A stretch of DNA of 52,739 nucleotides from an uncultured Oleispira sp. GTDB lineage: Bacteria > Pseudomonadota > Gammaproteobacteria > Pseudomonadales > Oceanobacteraceae. Where the stretch lies: positions 1-52,739 of the forward strand of contig CAJVZR010000025.1 of assembly GCA_913019965.1 (NCBI GenBank). Direction: 5' to 3'. Shown piece after piece: positions 1-8,747 of this stretch. The notes beneath the pieces are model-generated. The model saw nothing but the letters and a program-made list of their open reading frames with translations, did not search any database and was not told the origin of the DNA. The stretch's first letter is position 1, and each line of letters opens with the position of its first letter. Position numbers and translations under genes: made by a program.

Positions 1-431
1 TGCCTGTCGTTTACTCGATCATGAATGGTGGTCTGATTTTCGCGGGTAAATTACTCCCGCTACTAAACTTCCCATTGGAAGTCGGTTACATGCATGCAAC
101 TCGCTATCGCGGTGAGACTGAAGGTCAAACTGAGCTGCAGTGGCAGGCACTGCCTTCTTGCCCAATGGATGGCCGTACTGTTTTGATCTTGGATGATATT
201 TTCGACGAAGGTAATACTTTGGCGGAAGTGGTTGAAGCTTGTAAAGCACAAGGCGCTACTGAAGTGATTACTGCGGTATTGATCACGAAAGTTCACGATC
301 GTAAGAATACTAACCTTCAAGTTGATTTCTCAGGCTTGGATGTTGAAGATCGCTACCTATTTGGCTATGGCATGGACTACCGTGGTTACTGGCGTAATGC
401 GGAAGGCATTTACGCGGTGAAAGGTCTTTAA
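1..431 (+). CDS. hpt: Hypoxanthine-guanine phosphoribosyltransferase, C-terminal part
   Basis: Purine salvage enzyme that moves the phosphoribosyl group of PRPP onto hypoxanthine or guanine in the cytoplasm. The gene is cut by the window start: the frame is open from base 3 and reads PVVYSIMNGGLIFAG, the conserved segment upstream of the active site, so the ATG at 21 is internal. The PRPP-binding motif VLILDDIFDEGNTL with its paired acidic residues is intact. The C-terminal YLFGYGMDYRGYWRN matches the loop around the purine site. A 7-bp hairpin (ACGTTTT/AAAACGT) just after the stop could be a weak terminator. Family assignment is firm; the exact purine preference (hypoxanthine, guanine or xanthine) cannot be told from this piece. 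Confidence 0.88.
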   Translation, partial: PVVYSIMNGGLIFAGKLLPLLNFPLEVGYMHATRYRGETEGQTELQWQALPSCPMDGRTVLILDDIFDEGNTLAEVVEACKAQGATEVITAVLITKVHDRKNTNLQVDFSGLDVEDRYLFGYGMDYRGYWRNAEGIYAVKGL

Positions 432-510
432 TTGACGTTTTGCCAAAAACGTTAAATATCTGCCTGTTTTTCCCTTTATTGTTCTAATATCGGGACAACA
501 GGTTGTCGAT

Positions 511-570
511 TTCCTATCTGATGCAAACTGTAATATTCGCCTAGAATAGATATAGACCTTCAGATAGGAA
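511..570 (+). promoter_or_regulatory. Inverted repeat covering the ribosome binding site of the RND adaptor gene
   Basis: TTCCTATCTGA at 511-521 is the exact reverse complement of TCAGATAGGAA at 560-570, with 38 bases between. The right arm contains the Shine-Dalgarno AGGAA placed 6 bases before the ATG at 577. It could be a repressor-binding pair or an mRNA hairpin that hides the ribosome binding site. The repeat is seen directly; its role is inferred. Confidence 0.45.
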
Positions 571-576
571 CATCCA

Positions 577-1668
577 ATGCGTTATCCCTCTTTATACCTT
601 GTGTTATTACTTTCTTTTTTATTATCTGCCTGCTCTTCAGAAGATTCGGCAGAAGTAAATGAACCCATTCGTTCGGTAAAGATTTTTCAAGTCCACTCTG
701 CTGAAGCAGGCACGATGCGTAAATTTCCGGCTCAAGTACATTCTGCAGAGCGAGCGGAACTGGCCTTTAGGGTTGCCGGTGAATTGCAATCATTACCGGC
801 AAAAGCAGGAACCGATGTTCGCCGAGGAACGGTACTCGCTGTCTTAGATCCTTCGGATTATCAAATACTGGTGAATGACCGTAAAGCGCGCCAGAAGTTA
901 GCCCTTGCTCAGTTTCAGCGTATTAAAGGGCTATTTGAACGCCAACAGGTATCTCAAGCCCAGTTTGATCAAGCCAAAGCTGAGTTAGAAATAAGTGAAG
1001 CAGCTTTGAGTGCGGCCCGTACCGACTTGTCGTATACCAAGCTGAAAGCGCCTTTTAGCGGACAAATCTCTCAAGTCTATGTGGATAACCATCAACCTGT
1101 AGCAGCGGGAAAAATGGTAATGATGCTGCAGGCACGGGATCAATTAGAAGTGCGTATGCAGTTGCCTGAAAGCTTGATGGCGAATATGGCCGAGTCAAAA
1201 GGAGAAAACAATTATCAGCCGGAAGTAGAGTTTGAGGCAATTCCGGGTAAGCGCTTTTTATCGACCTATAAAGAGCATAATGCTCAAGCGGATGCCGCTA
1301 CGGGCAGTTTCACCGTAACACTGACGTTACCGCGCCCTGCTAAGTTGAATTTATTACCGGGTATGTCAGCCAGTGTGCATGTGGACTTGAGTCAGGTATT
1401 AAGTAATCAAGTGTCTGTGGTAACAATTCCTGCAAAAGCGGTTTTCCAAGGCGATGATCAGCAAGAGGGATCATCACAAGCGAAAGTGTGGGTTGTTAAT
1501 GGTGATATGACGTTAACACCACGAGCGGTTTCTGTGGGTAAGTTAACACCGTCGGGCATTGAAATTTTATCGGGTCTGCAAGCCGGAGAAAGAATTGTCG
1601 CGGCAGGGGTTCATCAAGCGCATGAAGGCATGCGTGTTCGCCCTTGGGTGCAAGAGCGAGGACTATAA
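577..1668 (+). CDS. RND efflux periplasmic adaptor (membrane fusion) lipoprotein
   Basis: Periplasmic adaptor that links an inner-membrane RND pump to an outer-membrane channel. The 363-residue product starts with a lipoprotein signal ending in LLSAC (Cys19), so it is lipid-anchored. A biotinyl-lipoyl-like half (VAGELQSLPAKAGTDVRRG), an alpha-hairpin rich in Gln and Ala (about residues 105-155), and the second lipoyl half (LKAPFSGQISQVYVDNHQPV) follow in the usual MFP order, then the beta-barrel and membrane-proximal domains. RBS AGGAA lies inside the right arm of an inverted repeat. The stop codon overlaps the ATG of the pump gene (TAATG), so the two are translationally coupled. No outer-membrane channel gene is adjacent. 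Substrate unknown. Confidence 0.9.
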   Translation: MRYPSLYLVLLLSFLLSACSSEDSAEVNEPIRSVKIFQVHSAEAGTMRKFPAQVHSAERAELAFRVAGELQSLPAKAGTDVRRGTVLAVLDPSDYQILVNDRKARQKLALAQFQRIKGLFERQQVSQAQFDQAKAELEISEAALSAARTDLSYTKLKAPFSGQISQVYVDNHQPVAAGKMVMMLQARDQLEVRMQLPESLMANMAESKGENNYQPEVEFEAIPGKRFLSTYKEHNAQADAATGSFTVTLTLPRPAKLNLLPGMSASVHVDLSQVLSNQVSVVTIPAKAVFQGDDQQEGSSQAKVWVVNGDMTLTPRAVSVGKLTPSGIEILSGLQAGERIVAAGVHQAHEGMRVRPWVQERGL

Positions 1669-4600
1669 TGATGTCTGAGTCTTTAAGTAATAAACCGAGT
1701 AATATTGCCACTTATTTTATTAATAATAGCACCACGAGCTGGATGCTATTATTGGTTTTATTGGTCGGCGGTATTGTTAGTTATCTAGGCTTAGGCCGTT
1801 TAGAAGATCCGCAATTTACCATTAAAGAAGCGATGGTTTTTACCTATTATCCTGGGGCGAATGCCTTGCAGGTAGAAGAAGAGGTAACGGCGCCTTTAGA
1901 GAATGCAATTCAGGCACTGCCTTATATTGATTATGTGGACTCAATTTCTAAAGCGGGCTTTTCACAAATTCATTTACAGATTAAACCCACGTATAAATCT
2001 TCTGAGTTACCCCAAATTTGGGATGAACTTAGAAGAAAGGTTCGAGATATGCAGTCGTCGTTACCTCCTGGTGCTATTGCCCCGATGGTGAAAGATGACT
2101 TCGGTGATGTGTTTGGTGTACTGCTAGCGCTAACAGGGAAAGACTATAGCTACCAAGAGTTGGCTGATTATGCGGATTATCTAAAACGTGATTTAACCAC
2201 CTTAGACGGCATTGCAAAAGTCAGTATTGCCGGTACGCAAAAAGAGCAAGTTTTCATCGATATTTCTCGCGAACGTATGACGAACTTAGGTATTCCGTTA
2301 TCTCGGCTATATCAGCTATTAAATACTCAAAATGCGGTAGAAGATGCGGGCCATATTCGTATTGGCGATGAGTATGTGCGTATTCACCCTACCGGTGAGT
2401 TTACCTCGGTGCAGCAAATGGGAGACTTACTGGTCAGCCTTCCGGGTTCTGAAAAACTTATATTTTTACGCGACATCGCGAATATTTCTGAGGGCATAGC
2501 GGAAGTCCCTCAACACTTGGTTAATTATAATAGTCAGGCTTCTTTGCACTTGGGTATTTCGTTTAATACCGGGGTTAATGTAGTAAAGGTCGGAGAGAAA
2601 GTTAGAGCGAAGTTACAACAGTTAGACATCAATCGTCCGCTTGGAGTCGAGATGCATACCTTGTATGACCAGCCAGCGGAAGTGGATGCTTCTTCTTCTG
2701 GTTTTGTTCTCAATTTAATTGCTTCTGTCATTATTGTGATTGCGGTGTTATTAGTTTTTATGGGGATGCGTGCGGGTATTATTATTGGCGCAATCTTATT
2801 AATTACAATATTAGGCACCTTTATTGCGATGAAGGTTTTAAATATTGAATTACATCGGATTTCATTAGGTGCATTGATCATTGCGTTAGGTATGTTGGTC
2901 GATAATGCCTTGGTTATTACCGAGGGCATTATGGTCGGTATTCAAAAAGGCCTTACCCGTACTCGCGCTGCTTATGACATTGTCCAGCAAACTCAGTGGC
3001 CATTATTAGGGGCGACTGTGATTGCGGTTACGGCGTTTGCGCCGATTGGTTTGTCACCGGATTCCACCGGTGAATTTGTCGGTGAATTATTTTATGTGTT
3101 ATTAATTTCATTATTATTGAGTTGGATTACGGCACTGACATTAACGCCGTTTTTATGCCATTTGCTGTTTAATAAACACGAACAGAAAAGCTTATTATCA
3201 AAACAGGATAATGCTGGAGAAGCAGTGGATCCTTATCATGGTTTTGTTTATGAGGTTTATCGTAAAATTTTAACCTTTATGCTGCATAACCGTGGCAAGA
3301 CTATGTTAGCGATGGTATTGGCTTTGTTCGTTGCAATTGCAGGTTTTGGTTTTGTAAAACAAAGCTTTTTTCCACCGTCGAATACGCCGATGTTTCTAGT
3401 GGATATCTGGTTGCCGGAAGGCAGTGATATTCGCAGTACTCAAGATAAAGCGCTGTTATTAGAAGGTTATTTTCAACAGCAAGATGGGGTTCAGTTTACT
3501 TCGTCAACCGTTGGTCAAGGTGAGTTACGCTTCATGCTGACCTACGGCCCTGAGCGTCAGTATGCATCTTATGCGCAGGTAATGATTCGTACTGAGGATA
3601 GAGAGCAAATAGCGCCGATGATCGCTGGTGCACAACGTTGGGTTGCGAATAATATTCCGAATGCTTTTGTTAAATTTAAACGTTTGCAAATTGGCCCAGG
3701 TACCAGTGCTAAAATCGAAGCGCGTTTTTCCGGCCCTGATCAAGAGCAATTAAGGCAATTAGCCGAGCAAGCGAAAATGATTTTCTTGCAAGATGAGGAT
3801 GCGGCCAATGTTCGCCATGATTGGCGTGAGCGCGAAAAAGTTATTCGTCCGGTATTCATTGAAGAAAATGCGCGCCGTGCAGGTATTTCACGCCAAGACT
3901 TAGATGACTTATTACAGCTTAGTTTTTCCGGTAAACAGGTGGGTATTTATCGTGATGGAACGACCTTAAAGCCCATTGTTATCCGCCCGCCTGCGTATGA
4001 GCGTTTAGATGTTGAGGGCTTAACTGACTTACAAATTTGGAGCCCCGTTTTTAGTCGTTATATTCCGATTCAGCAGGTGGTCGAAAAATTTGATGTGGTT
4101 TTTGTAGATCCTATTATTTCTCGTCGTGATCGTAAGCGTACGGTTGAGGTTTATGCTGATCCTGATTTGGCGGCGGATATTACTGCAGATCAATTATTTA
4201 AGCGTTTACGCCCTCAGATAGAAGCGATTCACTTGCCCGCAGGTTATGAATTAAATTGGGGTGGGGAGTATGAGTCTTCTAAAGATGCTCAGGCGAGTAT
4301 TTTTTCTTCTCTACCCATTGGCTATCTCATTATGTTTATTATTACGGTTCTTTTATTTAGTGAACTGCGCAGTGCGTTAGTCATTTGGGCTTGTGTGCCT
4401 TTGGCAATGATTGGCGTCAGCGCGGGCATGTTAGGATTAGGCGCTGAGTTTGGTTTTATGGCGTTGCTGGGGTTGCTCAGTCTTTCTGGGATGATTGTGA
4501 AAAACGGTATTGTGTTGGTGGATCAAATTCGATTAGAGTTGGATCAAGGCAAAGAAAAATACGATGCGGTTTTTGAAGCGTCTATCAGCCGTTTACGTCC

Positions 4601-4775
4601 GGTGATGATGGCGGCGGTCACAACTATTTTGGGGATGATGCCGTTATTAACCGATCCTTTCTTTAGTGCGATGGCGGTGGTGATTAGCTGTGGCTTGGCT
4701 TTTGCCACCTTGCTAACGTTAGGCGTTGTGCCTGTGCTTTATGCGTTGAGTCATGGCATTACCGCTAAGGATTAA
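1668..4775 (+). CDS. RND efflux pump, inner-membrane permease (AcrB/HAE-type)
   Basis: Proton-driven export pump of 1035 residues, the partner of the adaptor just upstream. The usual RND plan is visible: TM1, a large periplasmic porter domain (YYPGANALQVEEEV near the start), TM2-6, a second porter domain and TM7-12. TM4 reads GMLVDNALVITEG, so the Asp pair of AcrB (D407/D408) is Asp-Asn here, while TM10 keeps the Lys (GMIVKNGIVLVDQ). I start at ATG 1668, which overlaps the adaptor stop and follows GAGGA at 1657-1661; an upstream in-frame TTG at 1644 is less likely. Transcription ends at a 16-bp hairpin directly downstream. Family firm, substrate unknown. Confidence 0.9.
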   Translation: MMSESLSNKPSNIATYFINNSTTSWMLLLVLLVGGIVSYLGLGRLEDPQFTIKEAMVFTYYPGANALQVEEEVTAPLENAIQALPYIDYVDSISKAGFSQIHLQIKPTYKSSELPQIWDELRRKVRDMQSSLPPGAIAPMVKDDFGDVFGVLLALTGKDYSYQELADYADYLKRDLTTLDGIAKVSIAGTQKEQVFIDISRERMTNLGIPLSRLYQLLNTQNAVEDAGHIRIGDEYVRIHPTGEFTSVQQMGDLLVSLPGSEKLIFLRDIANISEGIAEVPQHLVNYNSQASLHLGISFNTGVNVVKVGEKVRAKLQQLDINRPLGVEMHTLYDQPAEVDASSSGFVLNLIASVIIVIAVLLVFMGMRAGIIIGAILLITILGTFIAMKVLNIELHRISLGALIIALGMLVDNALVITEGIMVGIQKGLTRTRAAYDIVQQTQWPLLGATVIAVTAFAPIGLSPDSTGEFVGELFYVLLISLLLSWITALTLTPFLCHLLFNKHEQKSLLSKQDNAGEAVDPYHGFVYEVYRKILTFMLHNRGKTMLAMVLALFVAIAGFGFVKQSFFPPSNTPMFLVDIWLPEGSDIRSTQDKALLLEGYFQQQDGVQFTSSTVGQGELRFMLTYGPERQYASYAQVMIRTEDREQIAPMIAGAQRWVANNIPNAFVKFKRLQIGPGTSAKIEARFSGPDQEQLRQLAEQAKMIFLQDEDAANVRHDWREREKVIRPVFIEENARRAGISRQDLDDLLQLSFSGKQVGIYRDGTTLKPIVIRPPAYERLDVEGLTDLQIWSPVFSRYIPIQQVVEKFDVVFVDPIISRRDRKRTVEVYADPDLAADITADQLFKRLRPQIEAIHLPAGYELNWGGEYESSKDAQASIFSSLPIGYLIMFIITVLLFSELRSALVIWACVPLAMIGVSAGMLGLGAEFGFMALLGLLSLSGMIVKNGIVLVDQIRLELDQGKEKYDAVFEASISRLRPVMMAAVTTILGMMPLLTDPFFSAMAVVISCGLAFATLLTLGVVPVLYALSHGITAKD

Positions 4776-4794
4776 TTGTTTTTCGCTATGCAAC

Positions 4795-4830
4795 AAAAAC
4801 GGCTTAGAAGGTAACTTCTAAGCCGTTTTT
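4795..4830. terminator. Bidirectional rho-independent terminator
   Basis: Perfect 16-bp stem (AAAAACGGCTTAGAAG paired with its complement) around a GTAA loop. It has a T-run on each strand and sits between convergent genes for the RND pump and the acylase. Confidence 0.92.
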
Positions 4831-4853
4831 GTTTTAGAAAAATAGTTCTAAGT

Positions 4854-7358
4854 TCACTGAGAAATATTCACCGTGCGCTTTAAGTCCGCTTTAATATCAG
4901 CTTCGTTAAATAATACTGGGCGCCATGTCTGTTCTGAAAATAACTGAGTTTGATCAGCAAAGTTATCGGACTCTGGGTCGTGTGATTGGCTAAAGCTTAA
5001 GAAAGCTTCGGCGTTAGGGCCTTCTGGGGTCATCTCTAACGATAAAACAAAGCTACTACCGTAGTTAATACGATAAGCTGAAGAGTCTTCTTGCGCATCA
5101 GCCTCAGTCATTGAGGTCAGCGTAGTGCCTGCGATTGCTGCACCTGTTGGCAGGTTGGCAAAGTCTGAAGTACTGCGCGATGGGATTTTAGTTTCCATCA
5201 TATTAAACATACCTTCAAAACTATAACCACCATCCACGCTGATGCGTTGATCGTTTTTAATCACATATTGAAGCTCACCAAAAGTGCTGTTCAGGTCAAC
5301 GCCTAAGTCCGTTAAGCGCTTAACTGCAATCGCTAAGGCTTCCGCTGCGCCGGTTGTATTTAAACCTGTTGGCGTAGTCGCCGGGTTTAAAACGTTAAAA
5401 CCAGTGCTGAACAGATCAGCGGATAGCGCCGTATGATCCGAGACACGATACTGCTGTAAGAATTCACGCATGATGTGTGCGCCAATGCTTTCGCTATTGT
5501 AGTGTCCATCCCAGTTCGCTAATACCGTACACGCAGTGCTTAAGTCGATGATGTCACCGTTAAGATCAACGTTAGTCACAGCTTGGCAGTGACTGACGAG
5601 TTCATCTCTAAAGTCTGTCGAATAAAGTGATTGGTTATGGGTTAATACCGATTGTAATTCAGTTAATGAAAACTTGTTGTCTGCCCCAGCTAATCCATTG
5701 CCAGAAAGATCAGAAATCATTTGCGCATTATAACGAGTACGGGTACTTCGTTCAGTATTTTCTGGGCCATACATAATACTAAAATCGGTGAGTGGTGCAT
5801 CAAGGTTGGTTAACCAGTGGCTACTGTTGGCGTTGAATACATAGTCATCACGATTCTGCTGGGGAGCATTTGAAACGATCGTTAAGCCATTATTTACATC
5901 GCTCCATTCGAATAGGCTGCTATTGCCCGGAATCAATACTGATCCCGCACCTTTTTGCCACATAGGCGCTAGTTGAGGCGATAATACTGCTTGGCGTACA
6001 TAGGACTCAGCAACAGTACTTAATTTAGGCGTATTACTGGCATCAACATAAGTAGCATCGTCTTTATCGATCATGACGGTATTAGCCCAAGGGTTACCTT
6101 GGAATTGCCCAAAAGCGGCAATCACTTCATCGCTGCTGCTCGCGGCATTAATCGCAAGCCACTGATCTAATACGGTATAGTTCTGATCATTGGCATCACG
6201 ATAGGTAATTGCGCTGCTGGTATTCCAACCTAGGCTTGGGCTGATACTGCTAAGGTCGACTATTGGACCGTAATGACTGGAATAAACTGTTTTTGGTACG
6301 GCAACTAAACTGCCATCGGCTTGCCTTACCTGCACTTCAATTTGCTTGCTGGTCATATCACGGTATTCACCGTCATAGCTGTAGCGTAAAGGGTTAGCAG
6401 GATCAAGCTGCAGTTGGTACATGGTTAAGTGCTTGGCTTGAGATACTGTATGAGTCCAACCGATATCTTTATTGAAGCCAACGAGTACGCCCGGTAAACC
6501 AACGAAGGTCACGCCGGTCACGTCGAGTTCACCAGGAATGGTTAGGTGGTTTTCGTAAAAACGTAATTCACCATCCCAAGGAAAGTGCGGGTTGCCGAGT
6601 AGTAGTGGGTTGCCTGACTCACTGCGTTCACTGCCTATTCCCCAACCATTACTGCCGATGCCTTCTGAGGTGAATACTTGGTTAGCATCGAGTTCTACAT
6701 TTAAGTCTAGATCCAGCTTAACCGGGGCCAGTGATTTGCCGCCCTGTTTGGCGATTGTATTATTGATGGCTTTTACTTCAGTTGCCGCTACTTGTTGCGG
6801 TGGATTAGCGGCTGCAATGGCAGGTGCCATGGTGCGGCCACTGGCAAGCAAAGAAATATCTAACTGGTATGCTAATAAATCAAATTCAGTAATCGGTTCT
6901 ACCCATTCAGCACCACGACATGGACTAGGGTAATCTTCAGCGGTTGCACGCTCGGATAAAGATCGATTAAAGCCCGCGGTATAACCGGACATGATTTGCT
7001 GCGCTTTGGCGGTGGTTTTACTATAAAGGTCTTTCGCTTGCTCTGGTAAGCCTAGGGCTTTATAGCCTAGGTCACTGATCAGGTTTGCATTACCGGCACC
7101 AGGACCTAGGTGCATCGATTTTTCGCCTTTCAGCTTCATCAGCTGTTCAGATAATGTGCATAGATTTTCTTCTGCGTGGGCGTAGCCAATTCCGTAGCCA
7201 AGGTCACCATAGCTATCGGCCTTGATGTGAGGAACGCCGTAACTGGTATAGCGAATCTCTGCGCTATACCCGCCGGAAATAGTCTTATCGTCGTTGTCGT
7301 CGGTACAGCCTGCCATTAAAAGGCTGGCCGCTGCTACACTTAGTAACAATTTAGTCAT
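4854..7358 (-). CDS. Penicillin/AHL acylase family Ntn-hydrolase, lipoprotein
   Basis: Amide-bond hydrolase of the penicillin acylase superfamily; members cleave N-acyl-homoserine lactones, penicillins or acylated peptides. The 834-residue precursor has a lipoprotein signal (LLMAGC, Cys18), so it is envelope-anchored, probably periplasmic. The autoprocessing site and nucleophile are visible in EGIGSNGWGIG: Ser236 would become the N-terminal residue of the beta chain, leaving an alpha chain plus spacer of about 215 residues. GNPHFPWDGELRFYENHL and GFNKDIGWTHTVS are further family blocks after the nucleophile. It is divergent from a membrane AraC regulator and near an iron-uptake operon, a context reminiscent of PvdQ, but the substrate (AHL or siderophore precursor) is not readable from sequence. 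Confidence 0.85.
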   Translation of the reverse strand: MTKLLLSVAAASLLMAGCTDDNDDKTISGGYSAEIRYTSYGVPHIKADSYGDLGYGIGYAHAEENLCTLSEQLMKLKGEKSMHLGPGAGNANLISDLGYKALGLPEQAKDLYSKTTAKAQQIMSGYTAGFNRSLSERATAEDYPSPCRGAEWVEPITEFDLLAYQLDISLLASGRTMAPAIAAANPPQQVAATEVKAINNTIAKQGGKSLAPVKLDLDLNVELDANQVFTSEGIGSNGWGIGSERSESGNPLLLGNPHFPWDGELRFYENHLTIPGELDVTGVTFVGLPGVLVGFNKDIGWTHTVSQAKHLTMYQLQLDPANPLRYSYDGEYRDMTSKQIEVQVRQADGSLVAVPKTVYSSHYGPIVDLSSISPSLGWNTSSAITYRDANDQNYTVLDQWLAINAASSSDEVIAAFGQFQGNPWANTVMIDKDDATYVDASNTPKLSTVAESYVRQAVLSPQLAPMWQKGAGSVLIPGNSSLFEWSDVNNGLTIVSNAPQQNRDDYVFNANSSHWLTNLDAPLTDFSIMYGPENTERSTRTRYNAQMISDLSGNGLAGADNKFSLTELQSVLTHNQSLYSTDFRDELVSHCQAVTNVDLNGDIIDLSTACTVLANWDGHYNSESIGAHIMREFLQQYRVSDHTALSADLFSTGFNVLNPATTPTGLNTTGAAEALAIAVKRLTDLGVDLNSTFGELQYVIKNDQRISVDGGYSFEGMFNMMETKIPSRSTSDFANLPTGAAIAGTTLTSMTEADAQEDSSAYRINYGSSFVLSLEMTPEGPNAEAFLSFSQSHDPESDNFADQTQLFSEQTWRPVLFNEADIKADLKRTVNISQ

Positions 7359-7488
7359 ATCTGTTTATCTCATTGTTATTGATATTATTGTGATAGGCGA
7401 TACCCTATTGGCGACTAGAATAGAGCAGTTAAGGCATTTAATAGCCCTGCGTTATCTATTCGGACAAATTAGATTTAATTATAAAAAC

Positions 7489-7507
7489 AATAATGATAAC
7501 AATGACT
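7489..7507 (+). promoter_or_regulatory. Fur-box-like site upstream of membrane AraC regulator
   Basis: AATAATGATAACAATGACT agrees with the classical 19-bp Fur consensus GATAATGATAATCATTATC at about 13 positions, including the run ATAATGATAA. It lies about 55 bp before the AraC-type gene, where a promoter would be. Judged by eye only. Confidence 0.42.
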
Positions 7508-7559
7508 TATGGGTTCGGACTGATCGAGTCGAACTCTTTATTGGGGTTTTAGACCTACT

Positions 7560-8747
7560 ATGGATTTAATTTCTGGGATTACTTCAGCGGTTGCGTTGGG
7601 GATCTCTATTATTTTATTGCTCGCCACTTGGGGTTGGGTACAGCAGGGTAAAGGTGAGCAGCAAACTCATTATTATCTGTTGGCTCTATTAGCGGTGGTA
7701 TGTCTGCAATTATTCGAGCTGATTTATCATAGTTTTGCTTTGCACGAGCGTTGGCCTGGCTTTATCAAGCTGGTGGACCCGTTAGTGGTGATGGCGCCAT
7801 TTTTATTATTTGCCTATATCAGTGGTTTAAAAGGTAAGTTAATTCTATTCAAAGGACTCGGCCTATTACACCTAATACCGGGCTTGTATGTATTAGCCTG
7901 GGATGTTCCTTTCTGGCTGATGCCTGGGGCCGATAAAATTTTATACATGAATCAAGGATTTTTGCCTGATCGTAGTTGGACGGCTTTTGTGCCCTACCGT
8001 AGTGATTATTTGGCCTTGCTTGCGGCGCTCACTTTGTTTTATTGGTGGCGAGTTAAGGTTTTATTAGATGCTAACCTGAATCCAAAAGATGGGACGAAAT
8101 TATTGGTGAAATCGGGCCCGAGTAGCCGCGTCGATGGGTTTATTCAACGGGTAAGCCAAGCGATGTTATTGCTGGCTGTGGGTATGATTTTGTGTGCTTT
8201 ATCCGGCTATGGCAGCGGCACTAATATGATATTGAGTATGGGGGCTGGAATTTTAGTCGGGTACTTGTGCTACTTCTTTTTATTACAGGCCAAATTACCT
8301 AAGTCGTATGTTGGTATTAAGAGTACTGAAGACGTTGAGAGTAATCATGAGCTTGCTAATAGTGCGAATGAAAATAAGGTCGATGTTGATGAAAGCAATA
8401 CTCAGGAGTCTGAAATACAGAGTGCTTTTCTAGCGTTAGAGGTGCCATTAGCAGCAGGGTTATTTCAACAAAACGATCTCTCGTTAAGCCGTTTAGCCGA
8501 AGCCGCTGGGTTGAATGTGCATTTAGCATCCAAAGCGATTAATGAGTGCTCTGGGGGTAACTTCTACGACTGGGTTAATTTATACCGAGTCGATAAAGCC
8601 AAGTCATTATTACTGGATTCTGATGCACAGATATCCAGAATTTGTTATGACGTTGGCTTTAACTCAAAATCCACTTTTTATGTGGCGTTTAAAAAGGTGA
8701 CGGGGCTTACTCCTGGGGCTTATAGGAAGCAAACTCATCAGAAATAG
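7560..8747 (+). CDS. Membrane-anchored AraC-family transcriptional regulator
   Basis: 395-residue regulator whose N-terminal half (about residues 8-245) is a bundle of roughly seven hydrophobic helices. After a polar linker rich in Asn, Asp and Glu (about 255-285) comes a C-terminal AraC/XylS DNA-binding domain. The second helix-turn-helix is clear: ISRICYDVGFNSKSTFYVAF followed by KKVTGLTPGAYRK. This form couples a membrane sensor directly to DNA binding. It is divergent from the acylase and faces the iron-uptake operon, so either could be its target (inference). A Fur-like box sits upstream. Its last 41 bases overlap the 3' end of the convergent PepSY gene. RBS is weak. The signal sensed is unknown. 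Confidence 0.85.
   Translation: MDLISGITSAVALGISIILLLATWGWVQQGKGEQQTHYYLLALLAVVCLQLFELIYHSFALHERWPGFIKLVDPLVVMAPFLLFAYISGLKGKLILFKGLGLLHLIPGLYVLAWDVPFWLMPGADKILYMNQGFLPDRSWTAFVPYRSDYLALLAALTLFYWWRVKVLLDANLNPKDGTKLLVKSGPSSRVDGFIQRVSQAMLLLAVGMILCALSGYGSGTNMILSMGAGILVGYLCYFFLLQAKLPKSYVGIKSTEDVESNHELANSANENKVDVDESNTQESEIQSAFLALEVPLAAGLFQQNDLSLSRLAEAAGLNVHLASKAINECSGGNFYDWVNLYRVDKAKSLLLDSDAQISRICYDVGFNSKSTFYVAFKKVTGLTPGAYRKQTHQK

Noticed and set aside
1644..1667. Upstream TTG start for the first RND pump
   Set aside because: The ATG at 1668 overlaps the adaptor stop and has GAGGA at proper spacing; the extension adds residues that do not fit the pump N-terminus.
2534..2929. 131-codon frame antisense to the first RND pump
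   Set aside because: It lies opposite well-conserved TM helices and has low-complexity Ile/Thr/Asn content typical of an antisense shadow.
7294..7569. 91-codon frame between acylase and AraC genes
   Set aside because: It overlaps the acylase start and the regulator start, reads through the Fur-like box and has no recognisable protein character.
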